Source: Prolixibacteraceae bacterium (GTDB lineage: Bacteria; Bacteroidota; Bacteroidia; Bacteroidales; Prolixibacteraceae). Taken from it: 41,885 bases of DNA. The translations under genes and the position numbers were made by a program. Positions 34,606 to 41,518 of the stretch are shown in pieces. The stretch is from positions 1-41,885 of the forward strand of contig JANXYV010000105.1 in NCBI GenBank assembly GCA_025355875.1, given 5' to 3'. The stretch's first letter is position 1, and every line of letters starts with the position of its first letter. Under the pieces are notes generated by a model. The model ran no database searches, was not told the DNA's origin, and worked only from the letters and a program-made list of their open reading frames with translations.

Positions 34606-34653
34606 ACACAAAAGGAAGGCACTTCAACTGAATGAAATGCCTTCCTTTTGTGT
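34606..34653. terminator. Bidirectional terminator between DedA and PycB genes
   Basis: A perfect 16-bp stem (34606-34621 with 34638-34653) around a 16-base loop that can itself pair TTCA with TGAA. T-rich flanks on each strand (CCTTTTGTGT and its complement side) fit termination for both convergent genes. Confidence 0.8.
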
Positions 34654-34672
34654 ATTTGGTTGATTGATCTCC

Positions 34673-36367
34673 TTACCAGTTATATAATCCTTCAACCAGA
34701 CGAGCTTCCTTCTCAGCAGGAGAAAGTTTCAGATACTTTTCGCGCTCAGCTTCATAGGCGCGCTGTTTTTTTAGTTGCGATTCCTTTATTTTTGCCCCAT
34801 AAATGCGTTCAACCTTGTCGCGAAGGAATTTGTCAGCCACATTAGGAAACAATTCCAGCAGCAATTCTTCTTTTTCATTCATGGCCAGCTTAACATTGTC
34901 TCCATATTTTGGAAACGAAGGGTTGGCTTGTTTCTCGTATTTGGCAGTATTGAAAGGAATTTCCTCACGTGTTCCCGCAATTTTTTCACGGAAATCCGGA
35001 TCAATCGGGATTGGTGTTTTACCGTAGGATCCTTTCACCAGATTCACGAACTGTATAGAATTGTTGGTATAGAAGGGATTTCCCTGTTTTTCGTCGAGTA
35101 CACAGTTCACAGCTTGCGCACCTACAATCTGACTGGTTGGAGTTACCAACGGAGGGCAACCCGCAGCCAAACGTACTGTTGGAATGACTTCCAATACCCT
35201 TGGTAAAAGTTCTTCCTGTTTCAATTGTTTTAACTGGGCAAGCATATTGGTGTACATTCCGCCCGGAACCTCGGCAAATTTTACCTTCTCGTCAGGATCG
35301 GGGAAATTGAAATACTTTTCAATTTTTCCACATACATCCATTAAATTGGGTTCGTCATCGGCTTTGGCATATTCTATGGCGTCATCGAAGTATTTATCGA
35401 TGTGCGCTGGTAATTGATCCCTGGTAATATCAAATTCGATAGGATACACTTTGTAGCTATCGATATCAGCCATTTCCAAACGAATTTCTTTCAGGATTTT
35501 GTTGATCCTCACTACAGCATCCAGATTTATACCGGTTTCGATGTCCAGTTTGTTGCAGCAAATCTGCACCAGTTCGAATGATGGGGCGGCGGGACCACCG
35601 GCGAAGTTCATGATAGCGGTATCCAGAATGTCGACTCCATTCATAATTGCAGTCAATGCAGATGCCAAGCCAAAACCAGGCGTGCAATGGGTATGAAAAT
35701 CAATAGGAATTTTTACATTTTCCTTAAAAGCTTTAATGATTTTTCCGGCTTTCAATGGAGGGATCAGACCAGCCATATCTTTTAATGTGATCATGTCGGC
35801 ACCCATAGCTTCAAGCGCTTTGGCCATATTCACAAAGTAGTCGATCGTGAAAATGGCTTTGGGCAAGGGTTTGCCTTTCAAACGAGCTTTCAGTCGTTCT
35901 GTTTTGGTAAACTTTGGATCAACCGTATAACAGGCCACACAGTCGGCCAAGCCTCCATTTTCTTTGACATATTTGATTGTTGAACGGATGTTGCTGGTAT
36001 CATTCAGTGCATCGAAAATGCGCATGATGGATATTCCGGATTGTACGGCATTCCGGTTAAATCCTTCGATAACCGATTCTGGATAAGGATTGTATCCAAA
36101 TAAATTTCGACCGCGCGATAATGCTGTCAGATGCGAGATATTCCCAATTTCAGCTTTAATTTTTTCGAGCCTTTCCCAGGGATCTTCATTCAGATAGCGC
36201 ATGATGGAGTCTGGCACTGCTCCTCCCCAAACTTCGAGAGCATAAAATCCGGCTTCTTTATAAATTGGCAATACACGCTCTATCTGAGCCTGCTTCATCC
36301 GGGTGGCAAAAAGTGATTGCTGTCCATCTCTGAGAGTAACATCACGTATTAATAATTTGCGGGTCAT
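34673..36367 (-). CDS. Pyruvate carboxylase subunit B / oxaloacetate decarboxylase alpha, without biotin domain
   Basis: A 564-residue carboxyltransferase. The HMGL-like barrel holds RDVTLRDGQQSLFATRM near residue 8, TLKDMAGL (~residue 198, the carboxylated lysine) and FHTHCTPGFG (metal histidines), and the conserved PYC_OADA domain follows (from ~290; PGGMYTNMLAQL). The biotinyl domain common at the C-terminus of OadA/PycB is absent; the protein ends with a charged helix and LVEGLYNW. So it needs a carrier in trans. It converts between pyruvate and oxaloacetate, feeding the succinate pathway or gluconeogenesis. The gene is alone on its transcript, with convergent DedA downstream and a gap of 178 bases upstream. 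Confidence 0.9.
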   Translation of the reverse strand: MTRKLLIRDVTLRDGQQSLFATRMKQAQIERVLPIYKEAGFYALEVWGGAVPDSIMRYLNEDPWERLEKIKAEIGNISHLTALSRGRNLFGYNPYPESVIEGFNRNAVQSGISIMRIFDALNDTSNIRSTIKYVKENGGLADCVACYTVDPKFTKTERLKARLKGKPLPKAIFTIDYFVNMAKALEAMGADMITLKDMAGLIPPLKAGKIIKAFKENVKIPIDFHTHCTPGFGLASALTAIMNGVDILDTAIMNFAGGPAAPSFELVQICCNKLDIETGINLDAVVRINKILKEIRLEMADIDSYKVYPIEFDITRDQLPAHIDKYFDDAIEYAKADDEPNLMDVCGKIEKYFNFPDPDEKVKFAEVPGGMYTNMLAQLKQLKQEELLPRVLEVIPTVRLAAGCPPLVTPTSQIVGAQAVNCVLDEKQGNPFYTNNSIQFVNLVKGSYGKTPIPIDPDFREKIAGTREEIPFNTAKYEKQANPSFPKYGDNVKLAMNEKEELLLELFPNVADKFLRDKVERIYGAKIKESQLKKQRAYEAEREKYLKLSPAEKEARLVEGLYNW

Positions 36368-36545
36368 GTTGGTATGTATTTAGAATTGAGTGGTTTGTTG
36401 CCATAACTGTTTGTGCAAATGGAATTATTTTTTCATTTGTTCAAAAAGTCTACAATTGTAAGGAGTTGTTGGGGAAATTCCTATGATTGACAACTAATTT
36501 TTTCAAATTTATACATCAATTCACATTAAATTAATACGGCTAGAT

Positions 36546-36986
36546 TTAAGCTGGAATATTGGGCATTTGTTGGATGTTGAACAACATGAAAAACAGGAAC
36601 AAAGCAAAAATCAGAAGAATAGAAATACTTATTTTTTGAAACTTAAATCTTAAGGTGCTAACCAGAAATGAACCCAAAGTGAGCGCAAAAAAGATGACAT
36701 TTATCCTGAAAAATTCAACAAGTTTTAGCTCCTTCGAAACCTTTCCTTGAACTATAGTCGGCACATTAATGCCATTTGATTGAAGGATCCAAATAGAAAA
36801 GATACCAAGGATTAAAAAGCTGATTTGCCCTGCAAGAATCAGTTTTTCCTTTTTTTCAATCCACCCGAATAATATCAGGCCAATACCCATGAAGAGCAAC
36901 AATTGTGAAATCCCGGTGAGCGCAAGTATCGAAAGCATAGCGAGGAGTATGGTATTCAGCAAAAGTGTTAATTTTTGATCAAACAA
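36546..36986 (-). CDS. Unknown four-helix membrane protein
   Basis: A 146-residue hydrophobic protein with helices at roughly 5-25, 27-43, 50-69 and 92-138 (the last probably two helices). I recognise no family. It is flanked by gaps of 178 bases (to PycB, same strand) and 62 bases (to the divergent HAD gene). Codon use and AT content are like the surroundings, except that the gene is more AT-rich owing to its hydrophobic residues. Confidence 0.6.
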   Translation of the reverse strand: MFDQKLTLLLNTILLAMLSILALTGISQLLLFMGIGLILFGWIEKKEKLILAGQISFLILGIFSIWILQSNGINVPTIVQGKVSKELKLVEFFRINVIFFALTLGSFLVSTLRFKFQKISISILLIFALFLFFMLFNIQQMPNIPA

Positions 36987-37048
36987 AAAACAATAGAATT
37001 CATCTTGTGTTATAAAAGGCTATTTTTGCCTCAGTTCAGAGAAAAAAC

Positions 37049-37657
37049 ATGAAACAAACCAATTTGACCATCAATCCAAAAGCAAAAGGATTGATTTTTG
37101 ATCTTGACGGCACACTAGCCGACACGATGCCAATCCACTTTTTGGCCTGGAGAAATGCAGCGGCTCGCTATGGAATAGATTTTACGGTTGAATTGTTTGC
37201 CCAACTGGCCGGAATTCCACTCTATCCAACGGTCGAAAAACTCAACCGGATGTTTGGGATGAACATTGATCCAACAGAAATGGGTGATATCAAGGAAGCT
37301 GAATTTGAAAAAAACATGCATTTAACTCCTGAAATTAAAATAGTTACCAAATTGGTACATCAATATCATGGGAAAATACCTATGGCGGTTGGTACAGGTG
37401 GCGCCCGAAGACTGGCAGTAAAAACGCTGGAAATAATAGGTCTGGCAGAATTCTTTGAAGTGATGGTAACCAGCGAAGATGTTTCTCATTTTAAACCACA
37501 TCCGGAGACTTTTTTGAAATGTGCCGCAATGTTGGGTGTTAAACCTGAAGATTGTGAGGTTTTTGAAGATGGGATTTTAGGAATTCAGGCGGCAAAAACT
37601 GCCGGGATGATGGTGGTCGACGTAACGCAGTATTACGAAGTGACTATAGGAAAATAA
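37049..37657 (+). CDS. HAD phosphatase of the beta-phosphoglucomutase / YqaB type
   Basis: A 202-residue haloacid-dehalogenase protein with nucleophile D18 and acid D20 in FDLDGTLADTM, motif II in AVGTGGARR, lysine motif SHFKPHPETFL and acidic motif VFEDGILGIQAAKTAGM. A small helical cap is inserted after motif I. The closest known relatives by motif are YqaB-type fructose-1-phosphatases and beta-phosphoglucomutases; the exact sugar phosphate is unknown. It precedes uvrB by 50 bases on the same strand and may be transcribed with it. Confidence 0.88.
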   Translation: MKQTNLTINPKAKGLIFDLDGTLADTMPIHFLAWRNAAARYGIDFTVELFAQLAGIPLYPTVEKLNRMFGMNIDPTEMGDIKEAEFEKNMHLTPEIKIVTKLVHQYHGKIPMAVGTGGARRLAVKTLEIIGLAEFFEVMVTSEDVSHFKPHPETFLKCAAMLGVKPEDCEVFEDGILGIQAAKTAGMMVVDVTQYYEVTIGK

Positions 37658-37707
37658 GTTGCCGGTGAAAGCCAAACAATCTGGATTTAAAACTTGAAAT
37701 ATCGGCC

Positions 37708-39720
37708 ATGGACTTTAAAATTTTATCCGAATATCAGCCCACAGGCGATCAGCCCGAAGCAATCAGTCAGCTGGTGGAGGGATTGAGGAATGGGACAACT
37801 TTTCAGACCCTGCTTGGTGTGACAGGATCCGGAAAGACGTTTACCATGGCTAATGTGATCGCCGAAGTGAAACGTCCGGCCTTGATCCTGAGTCATAACA
37901 AAACGCTTGCTGCTCAGCTTTACAGCGAAATGAAGCAGTTTTTTCCTGAAAATGCAGTCGAGTATTTCGTCTCCTATTACGATTACTATCAACCTGAAGC
38001 GTATCTGCCGGCCAGCAATACCTACATCGAAAAAGACCTTTCTATTAACAAGGATATTGAAAAACTCCGACTGAGCGCCACTTCTTCACTTCTCTCCGGA
38101 AGACGCGATGTCATTATCGTTTCGTCGGTTTCGTGTTTATATGGAATCGGAAATCCCGAAGATTTTCATGCAAATGTGACAGAGGTTAAGAAAGGCGAAA
38201 CAATCAGCCGGAACGTTTTTCTCCGGAAGTTGGTCGATGCATTGTATTCCAGGAATGAAGTGGAGTTTAACCGTGGAAATTTCAGGGTGAAAGGAGATAG
38301 CGTGGATGTTTTTCCAGCCTATGCAGATATTGCTTACCGAATCGTTTTCTGGGGCGACCTCATCGAAGAGCTTTATTCTTTCGATCCGGTTGGCGGTGGA
38401 ACTATTGAGTCTTTGGATGCCATCGTCCTTTACCCGGCAAGCATCTTTGTCACCACGAAGGAACGAATGCAACTTTCGATTCGCCAGATTCAGGATGATC
38501 TGGTCAAACAGATTGCATTTTTCCAGGAAATTGGCAAGCCGCTGGAAGCCAAACGAATTCAGGAGAGGGTAGAATACGACCTTGAAATGATGCGGGAATT
38601 GGGTTATTGTCCTGGAATAGAGAATTATTCACGGTATTTTGACGGAAGATTGCCTGGCTCGCGGCCGTTTTGCCTGCTTGACTATTTTCCGGATGATTTT
38701 GTGACCATCATCGACGAAAGCCATGCGACTTTGCCACAGATTCGGGCGATGTTTGGCGGCGACCGCTCCCGAAAGATGAACCTGGTTGAATATGCTTTCA
38801 GGCTTCCGTCGGCTATTGATAACCGGCCACTGACTTTCGACGAATTTGAAAGTGTGGTTGACCAGATCGTTTTTGTGAGTGCTACGCCTGCTGATTACGA
38901 ACTCGGAAAGTCGGAAGGGATTGTGGTCGAACAGGTCATTCGGCCAACCGGATTACTCGACCCTGTGATTGAGGTTCGTCCAAGTATTAATCAGATCGAT
39001 AACCTGATGCACGAAATTCATGTGCGTATTGAGCGAAATGAAAGGGTTCTGGTTACTACCCTGACCAAACGTATGGCTGAGGAACTGAGCAGTTATCTGT
39101 CCAATATGGGGGTAAAAACACGGTACATCCATTCGGATGTGGATACACTCGAACGAATCCAGATTCTGGAAGATCTGAGGAAAGGCGAATTTGATGTGCT
39201 GGTCGGGATTAACTTACTTCGCGAAGGACTCGATTTGCCCGAAGTTTCGCTGGTTGCCATTCTCGACGCCGATAAAGAAGGTTTCCTTCGGTCGGATCGT
39301 TCGCTTACGCAGACAGCAGGTCGTGCGGCACGAAACCTGAATGGAATGGTCATCATGTATGCCGATAAAATTACAGGCTCAATGAAGCGTACCATCGATT
39401 CGACGAATTACCGCCGTGAAAAGCAGATGAAATACAACATCGAAAACGACATTACTCCAACCCAGATTATCAAAGCCAGTCGCGAAATTGTTGGTTACGC
39501 AAGTATTGGAATGAAAGTGAAAGGTTACAGCGACGACGAACCAACCAACCTGGCTGCCGATCCGGTGGTTCAGTACATGAGCGTTCCGGCACTTGAAAAA
39601 GCCATTGCCAAACTCAAAAAAGATATGGAAGCAGCGGCCAAAGAACTCGACTTTTACGAAGCCGCCCGCCTTCGCGACGAGATGTTCCGGTATCAGGAAA
39701 TACTGAAAGGTAAAAAGTAA
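37708..39720 (+). CDS. uvrB: Excinuclease ABC subunit B
   Basis: The damage-verifying helicase-like subunit of nucleotide excision repair, 670 residues, normal length. Walker A GVTGSGKT is at 37-44, the beta-hairpin YYDYYQPEAYLP at ~90-101, the DEAD-type box IIDESH near 336, helicase motifs VFVSATPADYE and VLVGINLLREGLDLPEVSLVAILDADKEGFLRS later, and the UvrC-binding UVR motif at the very C-terminus (KELDFYEAARLRDEMFRYQEIL). UvrA and UvrC are not in the window. A terminator hairpin overlaps its stop codon, and the CRISPR array begins about 60 bases after it. Confidence 0.97.
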   Translation: MDFKILSEYQPTGDQPEAISQLVEGLRNGTTFQTLLGVTGSGKTFTMANVIAEVKRPALILSHNKTLAAQLYSEMKQFFPENAVEYFVSYYDYYQPEAYLPASNTYIEKDLSINKDIEKLRLSATSSLLSGRRDVIIVSSVSCLYGIGNPEDFHANVTEVKKGETISRNVFLRKLVDALYSRNEVEFNRGNFRVKGDSVDVFPAYADIAYRIVFWGDLIEELYSFDPVGGGTIESLDAIVLYPASIFVTTKERMQLSIRQIQDDLVKQIAFFQEIGKPLEAKRIQERVEYDLEMMRELGYCPGIENYSRYFDGRLPGSRPFCLLDYFPDDFVTIIDESHATLPQIRAMFGGDRSRKMNLVEYAFRLPSAIDNRPLTFDEFESVVDQIVFVSATPADYELGKSEGIVVEQVIRPTGLLDPVIEVRPSINQIDNLMHEIHVRIERNERVLVTTLTKRMAEELSSYLSNMGVKTRYIHSDVDTLERIQILEDLRKGEFDVLVGINLLREGLDLPEVSLVAILDADKEGFLRSDRSLTQTAGRAARNLNGMVIMYADKITGSMKRTIDSTNYRREKQMKYNIENDITPTQIIKASREIVGYASIGMKVKGYSDDEPTNLAADPVVQYMSVPALEKAIAKLKKDMEAAAKELDFYEAARLRDEMFRYQEILKGKK

Positions 39721-39751
39721 ATCCCGAAAACCATCGATGATTTTCGGGATT
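39720..39751 (+). terminator. Terminator hairpin after uvrB
   Basis: Stem arms of 11 bases (39720-39730 with 39741-39751, core TCCCGAAAA / TTTTCGGGA) around CCATCGATGA, which pairs further. It starts on the last base of the uvrB stop codon. No clean T-run follows, so efficiency is uncertain. Confidence 0.7.
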
Positions 39752-39752
39752 C

Positions 39753-39780
39753 TTGGAACTTGAAATTTGGAACTTCCTAC
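39753..39780. repeat. Heptamer-phased repeat between uvrB and the CRISPR array
   Basis: Four 7-base units: TTGGAAC, TTGAAAT, TTGGAAC and TTCCTAC. On the minus strand the first three fit RTTYCAA, the same consensus seen between the hdrB-like and hdrA-like genes 30 kb away. Confidence 0.65.
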
Positions 39781-39781
39781 A

Positions 39782-40028
39782 TGCGTTCTATCACATCCTG
39801 ATTCATAACCAACCTTCTTTTTAACATGTTGTGATTTGCTTTCAAATTGTATCTTTAGTGCGTTCTATCACATCATTAGCCGCAAGTTTCAGCATCTCGC
39901 AAGCGTTGTGATTTGCTTTCAAATTGTATCTTTAGTGCGTTCTATCACATCAAAAGCCAGATATACGTTTGCAGCTTGGGTGTTGTGATTTGCTTTCAAA
40001 TTGTATCTTTAGTGCGTTCTATCACATC
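39782..40028 (+). CRISPR. Short type II-C-like CRISPR array (47-bp repeats, three 30-bp spacers)
   Basis: Three identical 47-base repeats (39828-39874, 39905-39951, 39982-40028) plus a fragment matching only the last 16 bases of the repeat (39782-39797). All three spacers are exactly 30 bases (39798-39827, 39875-39904, 39952-39981). The plus-strand repeat begins GTTGTGATTTGCTTTCAAAT, as in Bacteroidota type II-C systems, and its ends are nearly palindromic (TGTGAT / ATCACA). By analogy crRNAs run on the plus strand, opposite to cas2 and cas1. Each repeat contains TATCTTTA, one base from the -7 promoter consensus. No tracrRNA anti-repeat was found in the window. Confidence 0.96.
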
Positions 40029-40066
40029 GTAGTCCTTGTTTGGAGCTTAGAACCAGCAAGTTGGCG

Positions 40067-40123
40067 AACGTGACAGAAAACAAAAAGCGGATTTTTCTTC
40101 CGCTTTTTGTTTTCTGTCACGTT
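40067..40123. terminator. Perfect 25-bp hairpin between CRISPR array and cas2
   Basis: Arms 40067-40091 and 40099-40123 are perfectly complementary around a 7-base loop. The core AAGCGGA/TCCGCTT is followed on each strand by TTTTTGTTTT, so it is a symmetric intrinsic terminator that can stop cas1-cas2 transcripts and plus-strand array transcripts. Confidence 0.88.
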
Positions 40124-40134
40124 AAATTTTTAAC

Positions 40135-40473
40135 CTAAAACAACTCCAACTGTTGCGCTATTCCGGGTTTGTCGATGGTTCGTTTGCTGAAAAACAGTTC
40201 CATCATGCCAAATTGTTTGTCGGTAATTTTCAAAATTCCGATGTGCCCATATTCAGGCAGCATATTTTTTACGCGTTGGGTGTGCACATCAGCATTTTCG
40301 CGGCTGGGCGAATTGCGCATGTAAATCGAAAACTGAAACATGGTAAACCCATCTTTAACCAGATCTTTCCGAAACTTTGCTGCGGCTTTTCGCTGCTTTT
40401 TGGTTTCAACCGGAATATCAAAGAATACCAGGACCCACATGCAGCGATATTGGTTTAACGCATCAAACGACAC
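40135..40473 (-). CDS. cas2: CRISPR-associated endonuclease Cas2
   Basis: A 112-residue Cas2 of the type II-C kind, with [20 protein letters not shown] near the start (metal aspartate D19), [25 protein letters not shown] and [12 protein letters not shown]. Cas2 forms the central dimer of the Cas1-Cas2 spacer integration complex. The frame starts with GTG (plus strand CAC at 40471-40473), giving [19 protein letters not shown]; starting at the later ATG (residue 12) would remove the N-terminal strand region usual for the family. It is 96 bases downstream of cas1 on the same strand, with heptamer-phased sequence between, and is followed by a strong hairpin. Confidence 0.95.
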   Translation of the reverse strand: MSFDALNQYRCMWVLVFFDIPVETKKQRKAAAKFRKDLVKDGFTMFQFSIYMRNSPSRENADVHTQRVKNMLPEYGHIGILKITDKQFGMMELFFSKRTIDKPGIAQQLELF

Positions 40474-40489
40474 TTTTCTGATTTATTAA

Positions 40490-40510
40490 TGATTATTGAT
40501 GATTGACTGA
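40490..40510. repeat. Heptamer-phased TGA repeat between cas2 and cas1
   Basis: Three successive 7-base units beginning TGA (TGATTAT, TGATGAT, TGACTGA) lie in the 96-base gap between cas1 and cas2. Type II cas genes are usually packed closely, so this gap is long for the family. Confidence 0.5.
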
Positions 40511-40569
40511 GCTTGTTTTATGCTGACTTCAATTGTTTTCAACTGCCTCCTATTGTTTGCCATTTTCAT

Positions 40570-41469
40570 TTAATAAAATTCAGGATATACAATTTTCCGG
40601 CGGCTGCCCTCAAAACATTCGAACAACGAGTTGGTTGTCCGGCTAAGGGCAATCATCAACGGGCTTTTCTTGCCATCGATCAGTACATCGCAAGTCGCGA
40701 TACTCAACAGCTTTGCTTTTTGATCGCGGGTAATGTCTTCCGATTCAATATTTCCCGCTGTAAACATTTCATATACCAATTCATCGCAAAACGGACGGTA
40801 AGGCTCCATTACATCATCGGCCAAACAATAGGCATTGTATTTATTCTGGTGATGGATGCCCAGAGTTGGCAACATTCCGCTGCTGACCAGCGCCCTTGCT
40901 ACGATTGCCCGCAAAACGGCATAACAATAGTTCAGATGCGCGTTGGGTTCCATTCCATAACGGTCGCGCGTAAACCCATTTTCGCCATAAACCATTTTCC
41001 AATAAACAGCAGCCGCACGCCCTTCGGTGTTATCCGGATCACCCGATTTGATTTGGGGAACCAATGCCAGCAATTGTTTGTCTTCCATCCCGGCCCGCTT
41101 TAACATGGCTGCCTGATTTTCGATTTTAGCCTTGACGGTCTGTGCCCAAAGGTTTTTCAATAATGGTTCTGAAGCGCCAATCTGTATACGGAAGCGTTCG
41201 GTTTGAACATGGTTCCCATCCAGCGGTAACATTAATCCTGAAGGAAGATGTTTACTGTCGCAACTGATCAGGGCCACATTCCGGTCGATCAGATCGGCCA
41301 TTAAGGCATGGGTAATTGTTATCTGATAATGGTCAAGCACCATCACGGCAATGTCTTCGAGCGGGATTGTTGCTTTGTCGGCCAGCGTTTCGGGATCGAT
41401 AATTTTTAACTGCAGGTCTTTTTTGTGCAGGTAGGCGGGATTGCCAAAGTAAAGGGTTCGTTTAATCAT
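40570..41469 (-). CDS. cas1: CRISPR-associated integrase Cas1 (type II-C)
   Basis: A 299-residue Cas1. The N-terminal beta domain (MIKRTLYFGNPAYLHKKDLQL, EDIAVMVLDH) is followed by the helical catalytic domain with metal ligands E149 (GDPDNTEGRAAAVYW), the histidine of LGIHHQNKYNAY (206/207) and E222 (LADDVMEPYRPF). All three catalytic positions are present, so the integrase looks functional. The sequence style matches Cas1 of Bacteroidota Cas9 systems. In these systems cas9 normally precedes cas1 directly; here a RAYT transposase gene and a palindrome occupy that place, and cas9 is not within the window. Confidence 0.96.
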   Translation of the reverse strand: MIKRTLYFGNPAYLHKKDLQLKIIDPETLADKATIPLEDIAVMVLDHYQITITHALMADLIDRNVALISCDSKHLPSGLMLPLDGNHVQTERFRIQIGASEPLLKNLWAQTVKAKIENQAAMLKRAGMEDKQLLALVPQIKSGDPDNTEGRAAAVYWKMVYGENGFTRDRYGMEPNAHLNYCYAVLRAIVARALVSSGMLPTLGIHHQNKYNAYCLADDVMEPYRPFCDELVYEMFTAGNIESEDITRDQKAKLLSIATCDVLIDGKKSPLMIALSRTTNSLFECFEGSRRKIVYPEFY

Positions 41470-41484
41470 GTTTTAATTTGTTTT

Positions 41485-41514
41485 TACTGGTTTCACCCGC
41501 GGGTGAAACCAGTA
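41485..41514. repeat. Perfect 30-bp palindrome (REP-like element)
   Basis: TACTGGTTTCACCCG is followed directly by its exact reverse complement, with no spacer. It sits 15 bases upstream of cas1 and 4 bases after the stop codon of the RAYT gene. Palindromic REP elements next to a RAYT gene are the usual substrate of these transposases. Confidence 0.9.
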
Positions 41515-41518
41515 TTGG

